Shown: piece by piece, positions 1-6,993 of the stretch
Numbering within the stretch: the stretch's first letter is position 1
How the letters are laid out: every line of letters begins with the position of its first letter
Source: Deltaproteobacteria bacterium RBG_16_44_11
GTDB taxonomy: Bacteria; Desulfobacterota; Syntrophia; Syntrophales; Smithellaceae
Length of the DNA: 13,592 bases
Assembly (NCBI GenBank): GCA_001797845.1
Contig: MGQN01000022.1
Span: forward strand, 92,857-106,448
Direction: 5' to 3'
The notes under the pieces: generated by a model
Database searches by the model: none
Told to the model about the DNA's origin: nothing
The model's input: the letters and a program-made list of their open reading frames with translations, nothing else
Translations under genes and position numbers: made by a program

Positions 1-231
1 CAAATATTTTCCGTGGATACAGAAGGAAACAACCTTTTACAGCTAACCTTCAATGATGCCGATAATGAATCACCATCATGGTCGCCTTCCGGCAGACAAA
101 TTGTTTATAGCTCGAAAACAGCTTCTAAAAACAGAATCTGCATTATCAATGCCAATGGATTAAATATGAGAATTATCAATGAAAACAGCTCCTCGCTGAC
201 TATGCCTGTTTGGTCACCTCGATTTAAATAA
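1..231 (+). CDS. tolB: TolB, C-terminal fragment (Tol-Pal system beta-propeller protein)
   Basis: Only the last 76 codons are present; the frame is open to the window edge, so the apparent GTG at 13 is internal. The fragment has two beta-propeller (PD40/WD40-like) blades with the typical motif SPSWSPSGRQIVYSS (about residues 24-38 of the fragment) and a closing PVWSPR at the C-terminus. TolB is a periplasmic propeller that binds Pal and links the TolQRA inner-membrane motor to the outer membrane during cell division. The fragment alone would only say PD40 propeller; the name TolB rests on pal and cpoB following in the canonical order on the same strand. No convincing terminator follows the stop codon, so read-through into pal is possible. 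Confidence 0.88.
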   Translation, partial: QIFSVDTEGNNLLQLTFNDADNESPSWSPSGRQIVYSSKTASKNRICIINANGLNMRIINENSSSLTMPVWSPRFK

Positions 232-263
232 TTTAAAGAATTTGAGCATTAGGGTTGATTATT

Positions 264-290
264 TTGACTTTTTTGTATATATGCTAAAAT
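264..290 (+). promoter_or_regulatory. Candidate extended -10 promoter upstream of pal
   Basis: TTGACT (264-269) is followed after 15 bp by TAAAAT (285-290), preceded by the extended element TG (282-283), giving TGCTAAAAT. The short spacer is tolerable for an extended -10 promoter. It lies in the 236-bp AT-rich tolB-pal gap, unusually long for Tol-Pal genes, and suggests that pal-cpoB has its own transcription start near 297. A weaker second candidate starts with TTGACG at 380-385 but lacks a good -10. The gap also contains two small perfect palindromes, CAACGTTG (314-321) and CAAAATTTTG (413-422), of unknown meaning. Confidence 0.45.
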
Positions 291-467
291 CATGTGAAAA
301 AATATTACTTCAACAACGTTGAAAAACACAGCCAAACAAGTTCCTTCTAATATTAAAATATTTCACTACATTATTTTTATTGACGGCAATACGTTAATTA
401 TGTTTAACTTTTCAAAATTTTGGTTACAAAAACTTAAACGAAGCATCAAGAAAGGGGAAAGAGGATC

Positions 468-974
468 ATGAAGAAGAACATAACTTTGATAGGGATCTTT
501 ATCGCAGTCGTTTTCGGTTTAACATTGTTTAATGGTTGCGCCGAAAAGAAAGCGGTAGTCGCCGAAGGAACTGCTCAGGAACAAAAGGCACCTGCGACTC
601 AGGAACAGATGGCTAAAGCGGAACCGACGGCACCAGCAGAAGCTTCATTGCAAGATATCAACTTTGATTATGACATGTCCAACATCCGTCCTGACGCCCG
701 CGTAATTCTGAAGGCCAATGCCGATATTTTTCTAAAAAATAACCCATCCAAAATCACTATTGAAGGATACTGTGACGAAAGGGGAACGGCCGAATACAAC
801 ATGGCTCTGGGAGAACGACGCGCACAGGAAGCGAAGAAATATTTAGTAAATCTGGGCGTTGACGCCGCAAAAATGAAAACAATCAGCTACGGTGAAGAAC
901 GCCCCTTAGATCCCGGCCAAAACGAAGAGGCCTGGGCAAAAAACAGACGCACTCATTTTGTTGTGACTCCTTAA
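468..974 (+). CDS. pal: Pal, peptidoglycan-associated outer-membrane lipoprotein
   Basis: The 168-residue protein has a lipoprotein signal peptide ending in the lipobox FNGC, with Cys24 as the predicted acylated residue. An Ala/Gln/Glu/Pro-rich linker (about 25-60) precedes an OmpA-like peptidoglycan-binding domain (about 62-168). The domain carries the signature DERGTAEYNMALGERRA (103-119), whose Asp and Arg correspond to the diaminopimelate-binding residues in the family. The residues before it are Gly-Tyr-Cys, where Escherichia coli Pal has Gly-His-Ala. Pal anchors the outer membrane to the wall and is concentrated at the septum by TolB/TolA. The ATG is preceded by a purine-rich stretch (454-465) containing AGAGGA. 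It lies 27 bp upstream of cpoB, in the standard tolB-pal-cpoB order. Length is normal for the family. Confidence 0.96.
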   Translation: MKKNITLIGIFIAVVFGLTLFNGCAEKKAVVAEGTAQEQKAPATQEQMAKAEPTAPAEASLQDINFDYDMSNIRPDARVILKANADIFLKNNPSKITIEGYCDERGTAEYNMALGERRAQEAKKYLVNLGVDAAKMKTISYGEERPLDPGQNEEAWAKNRRTHFVVTP

Positions 975-990
975 TATTAATTTTTTAATC

Positions 991-996
991 AGGTGA
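991..996 (+). promoter_or_regulatory. Shine-Dalgarno that sets the cpoB start at TTG 1002
   Basis: AGGTGA sits 5 nt before TTG 1002. The upstream GTG at 993 lies inside this element and has only TTTTTTAATCA in front of it, so GTG 993 is an unlikely start. Confidence 0.65.
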
Positions 997-1001
997 ATGA
1001 A

Positions 1002-1805
1002 TTGAAAAATTATATTTATATCCTTTTACTAGTTTCCGTGTTGGCATTTTCCGGCTGCGCCACTACTTCTGATTTAAAGACGGTCAGCTCGGAGTTAAAC
1101 CAAAAAATGGAAGAAAGGCTGACGGCCATGGATGCTGAATTGGCCGCGATGAAAAAGACGGTCACATCTCTGGATACTATGCGCAAAGGGCAAGCCAATA
1201 CGGCAGCTGATATTACGGATTTAAGGGATAATCTGCAGCAACTACGCGGTCAAATCGAAGCGCTTAAAAATGACCTTACCATCAGTACCAAGAAACAAGA
1301 ACAGGCTTTTGATGATATTCTCCTGAAAGTCAATTTTATAGAAAACTTTCTGGAAATAGGCAAAAAGGATATTGGTGGTGATACCAGTAAATCAACTGGT
1401 AACGGAGTTTCCAAAGGCCAAGGGAATATACAAGACAAAGATAAAGCATATTCTGCCGCTTATCAAATTTTTAAAAATGGTAATTACAGTAAAGCACGGA
1501 CAGAATTTCAAACTTTTTTAACTACTTATCCCAGCACTGAACACTCTGATAATGCTCAATTTTGGATTGGTGAATGTTACTTTTTTGAAAAAAAGTATGA
1601 GCAGGCGATTTTGGAATACGAGAAAGTGGTTAAAAATTATCCCAATGGCAGTAAAGTGCCGTATGCCTTGTTGAAACAAGGGCTTTCCTTCTTGAATTTG
1701 GGAGATAAAACTAGCGCCCGGTTGCTTTTGCAACAGGTCATAAAGGATTATCCGAATACAAATCAGGCACGCATTGCGCGCGCTAAACTGCAAGAAATTA
1801 AATAA
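1002..1805 (+). CDS. cpoB: CpoB/YbgF, Tol-Pal-associated coiled-coil and TPR protein (predicted lipoprotein)
   Basis: The start is placed at TTG 1002 (267 residues) because AGGTGA lies 5 nt upstream; GTG 993 would add three residues. The N-terminus is a compact signal peptide ending in FSGC, so Cys19 should be lipidated, unlike the soluble periplasmic CpoB of Escherichia coli. Residues about 25-115 are heptad-like and probably form the trimerising coiled coil. After a Gly/Ser/Lys/Asn linker, about 148-267 hold three TPR units with the typical AxxxFxxFLTTYPxSxxxxNAQFWIGEC pattern. In the characterised system CpoB links Tol-Pal energy to PBP1B/LpoB so that outer-membrane constriction keeps pace with septal wall synthesis. 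It is the last gene of the operon, followed by a terminator. Confidence 0.92.
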   Translation: MKNYIYILLLVSVLAFSGCATTSDLKTVSSELNQKMEERLTAMDAELAAMKKTVTSLDTMRKGQANTAADITDLRDNLQQLRGQIEALKNDLTISTKKQEQAFDDILLKVNFIENFLEIGKKDIGGDTSKSTGNGVSKGQGNIQDKDKAYSAAYQIFKNGNYSKARTEFQTFLTTYPSTEHSDNAQFWIGECYFFEKKYEQAILEYEKVVKNYPNGSKVPYALLKQGLSFLNLGDKTSARLLLQQVIKDYPNTNQARIARAKLQEIK

Positions 1806-1825
1806 TCTCTGAAATAACTTGAAAT

Positions 1826-1857
1826 AAAAAAGGGGCTTCTTTGAGGCCCCTTTTTTT
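1826..1857. terminator. Bidirectional intrinsic terminator between cpoB and the lolB-like gene
   Basis: The stem GGGGC (1832-1836) / GCCCC (1846-1850) extends inward by a T-G and a T-A pair to a 5-nt loop. It is flanked by A6 (1826-1831) and T7 (1851-1857), so a U-tract forms on either strand. It sits 20 bp after the cpoB stop and 105 bp beyond the stop of the convergent lolB-like gene. The rest of the gap, to 1962, shows nothing recognisable. Confidence 0.9.
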
Positions 1858-1962
1858 ATTAAATAATCGCCTTCAACAAAATCACAAAAAGAAAAGAGCA
1901 ATCCTGTGAAGCATATTATTATTTTGGAAAATCAACTATACCGTAACGCCGTCAGCAAAGCA

Positions 1963-2745
1963 TTAATTCAAAATAATCGATTTCACCCCTGTGGGCACCG
2001 GCAATTCAAAAATTGACATATCAGTAACTTTTTCGATTTTTATGTCGGAATATTTTACACAGATAGAAGTTACACCATCGGCCATGTTAATTGTAATTTT
2101 TTCCGCAACGGGGCTTTGCGGTCTATAGTCTTCATATTTTACGTGATAAATTTCTTTGCCATATTCATCATTTTGCACAAATTTTTGCAAGCGGTTATCT
2201 TTCCCTACAAGGATAATTTGTGAATTTCCCGATGGTATTCGTATTTCTATGCGCATAGCATTACCATCCGGATAGCTTTGATACGATACATTTCTATCTC
2301 CCCGCGAAGGATAAGAACCGGTAAAAATCATGACAATATCTTCAATATTAAATTGCCAGGGCAAGAATCGCGCTAAATTGTCGCTAGTTGGCCTTCCGAG
2401 ATAAGCCTCTCCTCTGGAAGGAATTAATACACGCATTTCATCGGGTGAAGCTGTCAGAAAAAAATCAGGTGGTCCGATAGGGGCAAATATTTCCAGGCGC
2501 AGATAAGATGGCCTTTTCATAATCATAGCTGCCCTTGCCGTATGATGACCATTAGGAGTAACTAAATTTATTTGCGCCATAGCGCTCAATACGTTATTTT
2601 CACCAACAATGCCGGAAATGGACAGAAGGACTCTTTGGGCTTCAAAATCTGATTGAATAATTTCCCTTTGAATACAACCGCCAGTGAGTAACGTCAAAAA
2701 TGAAATTATAATAATTGGACGCATCAAGTAATAAATATTGCGCAT
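1963..2745 (-). CDS. LolB-like outer-membrane lipoprotein
   Basis: The 260-residue protein has a lipoprotein signal peptide with the lipobox TGGC (Cys24). A second ATG at 2724 would shorten it by seven residues (Cys17); neither start has a clear Shine-Dalgarno. The body looks like the LolA/LolB half-barrel fold. A strand and turn of the form YLRLEIFAPIGPPDFFL (81-97) and the stretch NLARFLPWQFNIEDIVMIFTG (123-143) match the LolB pattern of a Pro-Leu-Gly turn followed by LGWxLPVxxLxxWLxG, and a mixed-strand C-terminus contains VKYEDYR. It is longer than Escherichia coli LolB (about 207 residues), and such proteins are often labelled only DUF4292 or hypothetical lipoprotein. LolB receives lipoproteins from LolA and inserts them in the outer membrane. 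Its place directly after a TPR lipoprotein gene parallels Pseudomonas, where lolB neighbours PA4667. Family placement is by eye. Confidence 0.72.
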   Translation of the reverse strand: MRNIYYLMRPIIIISFLTLLTGGCIQREIIQSDFEAQRVLLSISGIVGENNVLSAMAQINLVTPNGHHTARAAMIMKRPSYLRLEIFAPIGPPDFFLTASPDEMRVLIPSRGEAYLGRPTSDNLARFLPWQFNIEDIVMIFTGSYPSRGDRNVSYQSYPDGNAMRIEIRIPSGNSQIILVGKDNRLQKFVQNDEYGKEIYHVKYEDYRPQSPVAEKITINMADGVTSICVKYSDIKIEKVTDMSIFELPVPTGVKSIILN

Positions 2746-2794
2746 AAAGGTAAACTTTTTGAATAATATTCGGGAGAATAAAATAATTGTTTAA

Positions 2795-4516
2795 TTATTC
2801 CTTCTTGATTAATTCCTCATATTTTTTTTGCAACGAATTGTTATTGGGGGCAAGTTTAAGAGCTCGTTTATACATCTCTTGAGCATTTTTGTTTTTACCT
2901 ATTTTCGCGTAAACATCACCCAGGTGCTCAGCGATATTGACATCATCAGGCAGAATCTTCAACGCTCTTTGTAAATGTTTAACGGCGCTATCCAATTTGT
3001 TTTGCTTAAAATGCACCCATCCAAGACTATCTATAATATAACCGTTTTCCGGTTTTAATTTTAAAGCTTGAATAATCATTTTTTCCGCTTCTTCCAGATT
3101 GATACCGCGATCGGCGTAACTATAACCTATAAAATTAAGCGCTTCGGCATTCTCCGGATCAAGGTGCAAAACCGTTTCCATTTCCTTCATGCTTTCGGGA
3201 AAACGGTTTGTTTTTTCATAAATCACGCCCAGAGCATAACGCAAATCCACATCCTTAGGGAAAAGCTTGATTCCCTCATACAAAATCTTTTCCGCCGCAG
3301 CAATATCTTTGGCTTCTTCATAAAGTGAAGACAAATAAATATATAGAGGAATCTGTTCCTTATTTTTTTCCAGGGCTTCTCTGATTAAATTAATAGCCTC
3401 CGTAATTTTACCTTCATTCTTAAATATCATACCGGCATGAATTCGGGCGGTTGCGTATAATTCTGACGTAGCGGGAATTTTTTGATATTCTTCCAGCGCC
3501 AATTTGCTTTCACCTTTTTCCTCATATGTACTAGCCAGTAAGAACCGTACCCGGCTATCCGAAATATTTTTATCTAGTATCATGGAAAATTCAGACGCGG
3601 CTGAATCGAACCGGCGCATATCATAATATAATATACCCAGCTTAATTCTTGCTTCACGATTATCGGGATCAGATTTCAATACCTCTTGATACTCATTAAT
3701 TGCTTCTTCATTTTTTTTATCTTTAATAAGAAGATCTCCTATTTTGATCCGTATATTCATCCGTGTAGGATTTTCTTCATAATAATCGCGGTAAAGTATG
3801 ATAGCTTTATTTATTTTATTTTGTTTTTCGTATAGAGCGGCCAAGTCAAATATAGCCAATTCAAAATATGGTCTTAATGATAGAACTTTTTTATACATCT
3901 TCTCCGCATCTTCAAATCTTTCCATATCCGCAAGCAGCTTGCCATAATAATATATGCCCGTAACATTATCCGGATCAATCTTAAGAATTTTATTAAAGTA
4001 TTCTTCAGCTTTGACAAAATTATTTTCAGTGGCGTATATTATGGCCAAATAAAGATAGGCGACCAAATTTTTTGGATCTAGTTCAACTACCTTTTCATGT
4101 TCTCTAATAGCCTTCTGATATTCTCGACGATTAAGGTATAGGCCTCCCATAATGAGATGGAGGTCAATGTTATTTGGATCCTTGGAAAGTGTTTTCTCCC
4201 CCAAAGAAATAGCGCGTTCGAAATCCCCCTTTTCTGTATAAAGAGAAACGAGTTCAGTGATGAGATAATAAGAATCTGGGTCAGATTTATGCGCCTTTTC
4301 TAATTCGACAATAGCTTCCTCTGTTTTTCCATCCAGACGGGAAAGAATTCCCAAGGAATAATGATATGCCGCATCTGCCGAGTTATCTTCATTATACGCA
4401 GAGGAAAGCCGAACAGTGTTTATATAACTACAGCCGGATATATTAATAAGCAGTAAAATAGTTATAAATAAAAATTGGATTCTTTTTTTCTGCATGATAT
4501 TTTTCACACTTCTCAT
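2795..4516 (-). CDS. TPR-array lipoprotein, LbcA/PA4667-like
   Basis: The 573-residue protein has a signal peptide ending in ISGC (Cys29; Cys22 if the ATG at codon 8 is used, since neither start has a clear Shine-Dalgarno). About 15 consecutive 34-residue TPR units run from about residue 46 to 570, with the usual Gly/Ala at position 8, Ala at 20 and Pro at 32. The best are LVAYLYLAIIYATENNFVKA and GYIIDSLGWVHFKQNKLDSA. The segment LNFIGYSYADRGINLEEAEKMI followed by DSLGWV is typical of the proteobacterial group that includes Pseudomonas PA4667 (LbcA). LbcA is an outer-membrane adaptor that activates the protease CtpA. Here the gene lies 28 bp after yibQ, two genes after ctpA, and 49 bp before the lolB-like gene. 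A periplasm-facing protein scaffold is secure; the adaptor role is inferred from neighbours and architecture. Confidence 0.85.
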   Translation of the reverse strand: MRSVKNIMQKKRIQFLFITILLLINISGCSYINTVRLSSAYNEDNSADAAYHYSLGILSRLDGKTEEAIVELEKAHKSDPDSYYLITELVSLYTEKGDFERAISLGEKTLSKDPNNIDLHLIMGGLYLNRREYQKAIREHEKVVELDPKNLVAYLYLAIIYATENNFVKAEEYFNKILKIDPDNVTGIYYYGKLLADMERFEDAEKMYKKVLSLRPYFELAIFDLAALYEKQNKINKAIILYRDYYEENPTRMNIRIKIGDLLIKDKKNEEAINEYQEVLKSDPDNREARIKLGILYYDMRRFDSAASEFSMILDKNISDSRVRFLLASTYEEKGESKLALEEYQKIPATSELYATARIHAGMIFKNEGKITEAINLIREALEKNKEQIPLYIYLSSLYEEAKDIAAAEKILYEGIKLFPKDVDLRYALGVIYEKTNRFPESMKEMETVLHLDPENAEALNFIGYSYADRGINLEEAEKMIIQALKLKPENGYIIDSLGWVHFKQNKLDSAVKHLQRALKILPDDVNIAEHLGDVYAKIGKNKNAQEMYKRALKLAPNNNSLQKKYEELIKKE

Positions 4517-4544
4517 AATATCATTTATATTTTATTAAGTAAGA

Positions 4545-5510
4545 CTATGAAACTCCAGGCAAGGCTTTCGCTTTAATAATACGCGATACCGGAACAATCA
4601 ATATTCCTTTTTCTCTTAAAACCTTAACCGCGTCTCTGAGGGCTTTGATTGTTTCCGGATAAGGATGGCCGATAACTATCACCGGTGAAGCATCTCCATT
4701 ATGATTTATTACGGCAATCAAGTTATTATAAATTTCATTGTAGTCACGAATATTATCAATAAATATTTTTCGTTCAGCCACTTGCAAACCAACTTTTTGA
4801 GCTGCAGCAAAGGCCTCACTATCGGCTGACGTCCGCGAATCTATGAAAAACAAATTCTTTTTCTTTAATTGACCAAAAATTACAGTGAGCCTTTCCCTAT
4901 CTTCCATAAATCTTGAACCCATATGATTATTCACACCGGAAATATAAGGCACAGCATCAATGTTCTTCTCCAGCTGATATAGCAATTCATTATTATTCAT
5001 GTCCGTAAAAAGAGCGCCCGCACCCGGCTTTTCACGTGGATAAGAAACAGGCTCCATGGGCAAATGTAAAAGAATTTCGCGCTTAGCTTGATGAAGCATT
5101 TCCGCCGTCTCACGCGAATGAGTTAAAAACGGCAAAATAGAAAATGTTATGTCGGCATTAATTTTCAGCAGTTCCCTGGCCGGTTCCAAATCATATCCGA
5201 TATCATCTATTATAATAGCTACTTGCTTTAACGGCAGGGGAATCTTTTCAATTTTGGATACGATTATCTTTTCTTTTTCTTTTTTTGCTCCAGGAATTAT
5301 TCTGGATACTTTTTCTTTCTCAGGTTTTGTCTTCTCCACTTTCGGTGCAATTGATTTTTTTGGCTCTATTTGCTCTATTTCTTTTTTCGGTTCTTTAATT
5401 AAAGATTTTTCTTCTTGCACTGACAGCACATAGACGATGGCGGCAACAGATATGATGATTAGAAAAACCAGTAATCCGTTTAAAAAATGTTTAGATTGTT
5501 TCTTTGCCAA
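4545..5510 (-). CDS. yibQ: YibQ-family divergent polysaccharide deacetylase, membrane anchored
   Basis: Translation must begin at TTG 5510: AAGGAAGG lies 9 nt upstream, the codon immediately before it is an in-frame TAA, and no ATG follows nearby. The 321-residue protein has an N-terminal transmembrane anchor (about 10-30), a Lys/Glu/Pro-rich spacer (31-95) and a divergent polysaccharide deacetylase domain (96-313). Conserved elements are VAIIIDDIGYD (97-107, paired Asp102/Asp103), THSRETA (His131), LLHLPMEP (His149), GVNNHMGS (His196), FIDSRTS (Asp224) and VIGHPYPET (His282), all characteristic of this family. The fold is NodB-like; the substrate is not established, but a periplasmic cell-wall or glycan role is likely. 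In many proteobacteria yibQ lies with envC and ctpA, as with ctpA here, although envC is absent from this window. Confidence 0.88.
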   Translation of the reverse strand: MAKKQSKHFLNGLLVFLIIISVAAIVYVLSVQEEKSLIKEPKKEIEQIEPKKSIAPKVEKTKPEKEKVSRIIPGAKKEKEKIIVSKIEKIPLPLKQVAIIIDDIGYDLEPARELLKINADITFSILPFLTHSRETAEMLHQAKREILLHLPMEPVSYPREKPGAGALFTDMNNNELLYQLEKNIDAVPYISGVNNHMGSRFMEDRERLTVIFGQLKKKNLFFIDSRTSADSEAFAAAQKVGLQVAERKIFIDNIRDYNEIYNNLIAVINHNGDASPVIVIGHPYPETIKALRDAVKVLREKGILIVPVSRIIKAKALPGVS

Positions 5511-5519
5511 TTACAAAAA

Positions 5520-5527
5520 CCTTCCTT
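5520..5527 (-). promoter_or_regulatory. Shine-Dalgarno that sets the yibQ TTG start
   Basis: On the minus strand AAGGAAGG ends 9 nt before TTG 5510, supporting a non-ATG start. Confidence 0.7.
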
Positions 5528-5538
5528 ATAAAATATAT

Positions 5539-6855
5539 TTAACTGTTTAAATTTTTCTTCATTATGTCCCAGCTCTTTAAAATATCCACCGCTGTTTTAA
5601 GTTGATTATCAGGGGAGAACCCAGATGAATCTTTTATGTCCTTCGCCTTAGTTTCATCAAGTTTTGCGCCGTCTTCCTTTGCCGGTTTTATGTGTCCCTT
5701 AAGATCTTTTTCCCGAATACGATCTTCCATAGTGTTTCCCTTATCTTCAGATGGATTGATATATTTAACAACAATATCCGGTTTGATACCCTCGGCCTGA
5801 ATAGACCGTCCCTTTGGCGTGTAATAACGCGCGGTCGTCAGTTTTATCGCGGAACCATCTTCCAAGGGGATAATCGTTTGCACAGAGGCTTTGCCAAAAG
5901 TTTGTGTTCCGACAATTAAAGCCCGGCCGTTATCCTGCAGTGCTCCGGCAACAATTTCCGCCGCGCTGGCTGTTCCTTCATTTACCAGAACAACCATCGG
6001 ACAACTAATTTCATTATTGTTGTTTCTAGCTATCGCCTTGGTTTCCATATTTTTTGTGCGGCCTCGCGTGGAAACAATAACCCCTGATGTAAGGAACATA
6101 TCTGAGGCTTCAATTGCTTGTGTGAGTAATCCTCCCGGATCGTTTCTCAAATCAAGAATCAGACCTTTCATCGGACGGAGTTTTTCGCTGGTTTCTCGAA
6201 GCGCTTTACGTAAATCTTCGACTGTCCTTTCATGAAAAGAAGCTATACGAATGTAGGCGATATTATCTTCCAATATTTTATACCTGACGCTTTTGATTTG
6301 AATAACAGCGCGCGTTAACGTAATATCTTTGGCAGTGGACATATCGTCACGCATAATAGTGATAATAATTTTTGTATCTTTTGGACCTCGCAATTTTTTT
6401 ACTGCTTCCATAATAGTTATATCTTTAGTCGTCTTGCCATCAATTCTTATAATTTGATCTCCTGACTTTATGCCGGCATTGAACGCGGGGGTGCCTTCAA
6501 CGGGAGAAACAACAGTTAAAACATCTTTTAATATTGTGATTTCAATACCAATACCTCCAAACTGCCCTTGCGTTTCCACTTCCAGCTCTTTATATAAATC
6601 CGGCGTCATAAAGGAACTGTGGGGGTCAAGAGACCTAATCATTCCGTTGATCGCGCCCTGGATTAGCTTCGATGAATCTACCTCTTCAACGTAATTTTTC
6701 TTAACCATATCGAATACTTCGTTGAATGTTTTAATGTCTTTATATGTGGCTTTATCGAGCGCGGAAACCTGATTATTGCTATAAAGAGCCAGAAGGATGA
6801 ATATTGCCACGCAAAGAATAACTAACAATGAAACTCTTATTGATATTTTTTTCAT
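5539..6855 (-). CDS. ctpA: CtpA, carboxyl-terminal processing protease (S41)
   Basis: The start is set at ATG 6855 (438 residues), with GAGGA 5 nt upstream; the ATG at 6870 lacks a ribosome site. A signal anchor (about 4-25) is followed by a PDZ domain (about 80-165) containing GQFGGIGIE and GTPAFNAGIKSGDQI. The S41 protease core follows with LILDLRNDPGGLL (about 232-244), VNEGTASAAEIVAGAL (nucleophile Ser297) and FGKASVQ (base Lys322), so the Ser-Lys dyad is intact. A charged Lys/Asp/Glu-rich tail of about 70 residues ends the protein. The size fits the shorter CtpA/CTP-3 type rather than Prc. Pseudomonas CtpA degrades peptidoglycan cross-link hydrolases with the lipoprotein LbcA. It heads a minus-strand set with yibQ 28 bp downstream, then the TPR and LolB-like lipoproteins. 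Confidence 0.95.
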   Translation of the reverse strand: MKKISIRVSLLVILCVAIFILLALYSNNQVSALDKATYKDIKTFNEVFDMVKKNYVEEVDSSKLIQGAINGMIRSLDPHSSFMTPDLYKELEVETQGQFGGIGIEITILKDVLTVVSPVEGTPAFNAGIKSGDQIIRIDGKTTKDITIMEAVKKLRGPKDTKIIITIMRDDMSTAKDITLTRAVIQIKSVRYKILEDNIAYIRIASFHERTVEDLRKALRETSEKLRPMKGLILDLRNDPGGLLTQAIEASDMFLTSGVIVSTRGRTKNMETKAIARNNNNEISCPMVVLVNEGTASAAEIVAGALQDNGRALIVGTQTFGKASVQTIIPLEDGSAIKLTTARYYTPKGRSIQAEGIKPDIVVKYINPSEDKGNTMEDRIREKDLKGHIKPAKEDGAKLDETKAKDIKDSSGFSPDNQLKTAVDILKSWDIMKKNLNS

Positions 6856-6860
6856 AATGT

Positions 6861-6865
6861 TCCTC
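6861..6865 (-). promoter_or_regulatory. Shine-Dalgarno that sets the ctpA start
   Basis: GAGGA on the minus strand lies 5 nt before ATG 6855. It falls inside the extra five codons that would be added by ATG 6870, which has no such element upstream. Confidence 0.65.
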
Positions 6866-6891
6866 ACCATGCAGAAGATGTAATTATCTCA

Positions 6892-6919
6892 TTTATACCA
6901 TTTTCTGTGATATTTTCCA
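6892..6919 (-). promoter_or_regulatory. Weak candidate promoter for ctpA
   Basis: On the minus strand TGGAAA (6919-6914) and TATAAA (6897-6892) are separated by 16 bp, upstream of ctpA in the 138-bp cysS-ctpA gap. The -10 is good and the -35 poor. No intrinsic terminator is visible after cysS, so read-through transcription is an alternative. An AT-only imperfect hairpin (TTTGAAA/TTTCAAA) follows the cysS stop, without a U-tract. Confidence 0.3.
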
Positions 6920-6993
6920 TAGTTTTCAGAGATAATCAGAAAAGATTGAGAAACTTTTTGAAATATTTTTCAAAGAAGCCCAACGACTCTGTA

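Noticed and set aside
1904..2014. Small plus-strand frame beginning GTG in the cpoB/lolB gap
   Set aside because: About 36 codons, no Shine-Dalgarno, no recognisable features, and it runs into the end of the lolB-like gene on the other strand.
2795..4516. Repetitive TPR region as a DNA repeat or mobile element
   Set aside because: The periodicity is at protein level (34 residues) with diverged codons; it is an ordinary TPR array.
6945..6970. Hairpin TTTGAAA-AATA-TTTCAAA after cysS as a terminator
   Set aside because: AT-only stem with one GC pair and no U-tract on the transcribed strand; too weak to call.
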